Source of the DNA: Alloscardovia venturai
GTDB taxonomy: Bacteria; Actinomycetota; Actinomycetes; Actinomycetales; Bifidobacteriaceae
Direction of reading: 5' to 3'
DNA length: 64,000 nt
NCBI RefSeq assembly: GCF_042676605.1
Contig: NZ_JBHTHQ010000021.1
Span: forward strand, 682,001 to 746,000
The notes under the pieces are model-generated. The model searched no databases and was not told where the DNA came from. It saw only the letters and a list, made by a program, of their open reading frames with translations. A program made the position numbers and the translations under genes. This document shows positions 63,959 through 64,000 of this stretch, in pieces (the first letter of the stretch is position 1; each line of letters starts with the position of its first letter).

Positions 63959-64000
63959 TAGAAATCAGCTCCTCCTGATTCCGACGCATTCACATCTGGT
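63958..64000 (-). CDS. C-terminal end of an upstream coding region (partial)
   Basis: Read on the minus strand, an open frame runs in from the window edge and ends ...PDVNASESGGADF, then TAG overlapping the GTG of the pseudouridine synthase gene. By position it might be lspA, commonly next to rluD-like genes, but 14 codons give no proof. Confidence 0.4.
   Translation of the reverse strand, partial: PDVNASESGGADF

Noticed and set aside
1..64000. CRISPR array, insertion sequences or prophage genes
   Set aside because: No regular repeat-spacer pattern, transposase or phage structural gene was seen on either strand.

Overview
The window looks like a chromosomal piece of a Bifidobacteriaceae actinobacterium of moderate G+C. 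The grounds are the alr-dgt pair, a single-chain class II-type PurL, sugar ABC importers without their own ATPase, a LAKTG-type sortase signal, GH51 and GH2 glycosidases, and ATG/GTG/TTG starts behind strong Shine-Dalgarno sites. A superoxide dismutase and a three-gene oxidative TCA branch are unusual for strictly anaerobic bifidobacteria. Together they hint at a more aerotolerant relative of the Alloscardovia/Scardovia kind. That genus-level placement is inference.

Layout. 0-10 kb: purine synthesis (purT, purC, then the purL-purF-purM-purD operon). 10.2-14.2 kb: a minus-strand operon for a small secreted protein, a lipoprotein, a membrane-fusion adaptor, an ABC ATPase and a MacB-like permease; three of its five genes carry a disabling lesion. 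14.4-16.3 kb: purE-purK and a tRNA-Arg(TCT). 16.3-23 kb: an ABC ATPase/permease pair, an Ohr/OsmC peroxidase, an SLC13/ArsB-like transporter and dnaG. 23.3-28.4 kb: acnA-gltA-icd, tightly coupled, making 2-oxoglutarate from oxaloacetate and acetyl-CoA. 28.4-31.6 kb: luxS-alr-dgt. 31.8-41.8 kb: an arabino/galacto-glycan locus with a substrate-binding protein, GH51 arabinofuranosidase, two permeases, a LacI regulator and a GH2 beta-galactosidase. 42-44.6 kb: sodA and a secreted zinc metalloprotease whose cell-wall anchor is frameshifted away. 45-47.5 kb: a redox operon (NAD(P)H:quinone oxidoreductase, YciI, TetR, aldo/keto reductase) with two matching operator palindromes. 47.8-55.7 kb: a visibly more AT-rich glycan locus combining an ABC importer, a DUF4838 glycosidase-like protein, an orphan PTS EIIC and a ROK regulator. 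55.7-60.7 kb: an oligopeptide ABC importer. 60.8-64 kb: coaX, a RelA/SpoT-domain protein facing a Panacea/DUF4065 protein, and a pseudouridine synthase.

Most noteworthy are: (1) the secreted-protein/lipoprotein/adaptor/ABC operon at 10.2-14.2 kb, which I do not recognise as a characterised system; (2) the divergent RelA/SpoT plus Panacea pair, a candidate toxSAS-type toxin-antitoxin module in an unusual orientation; (3) the hybrid ABC + DUF4838 + PTS EIIC + ROK locus; and (4) five separate nonsense or slippage-type frameshift lesions, all in accessory genes, while the long housekeeping genes are intact.
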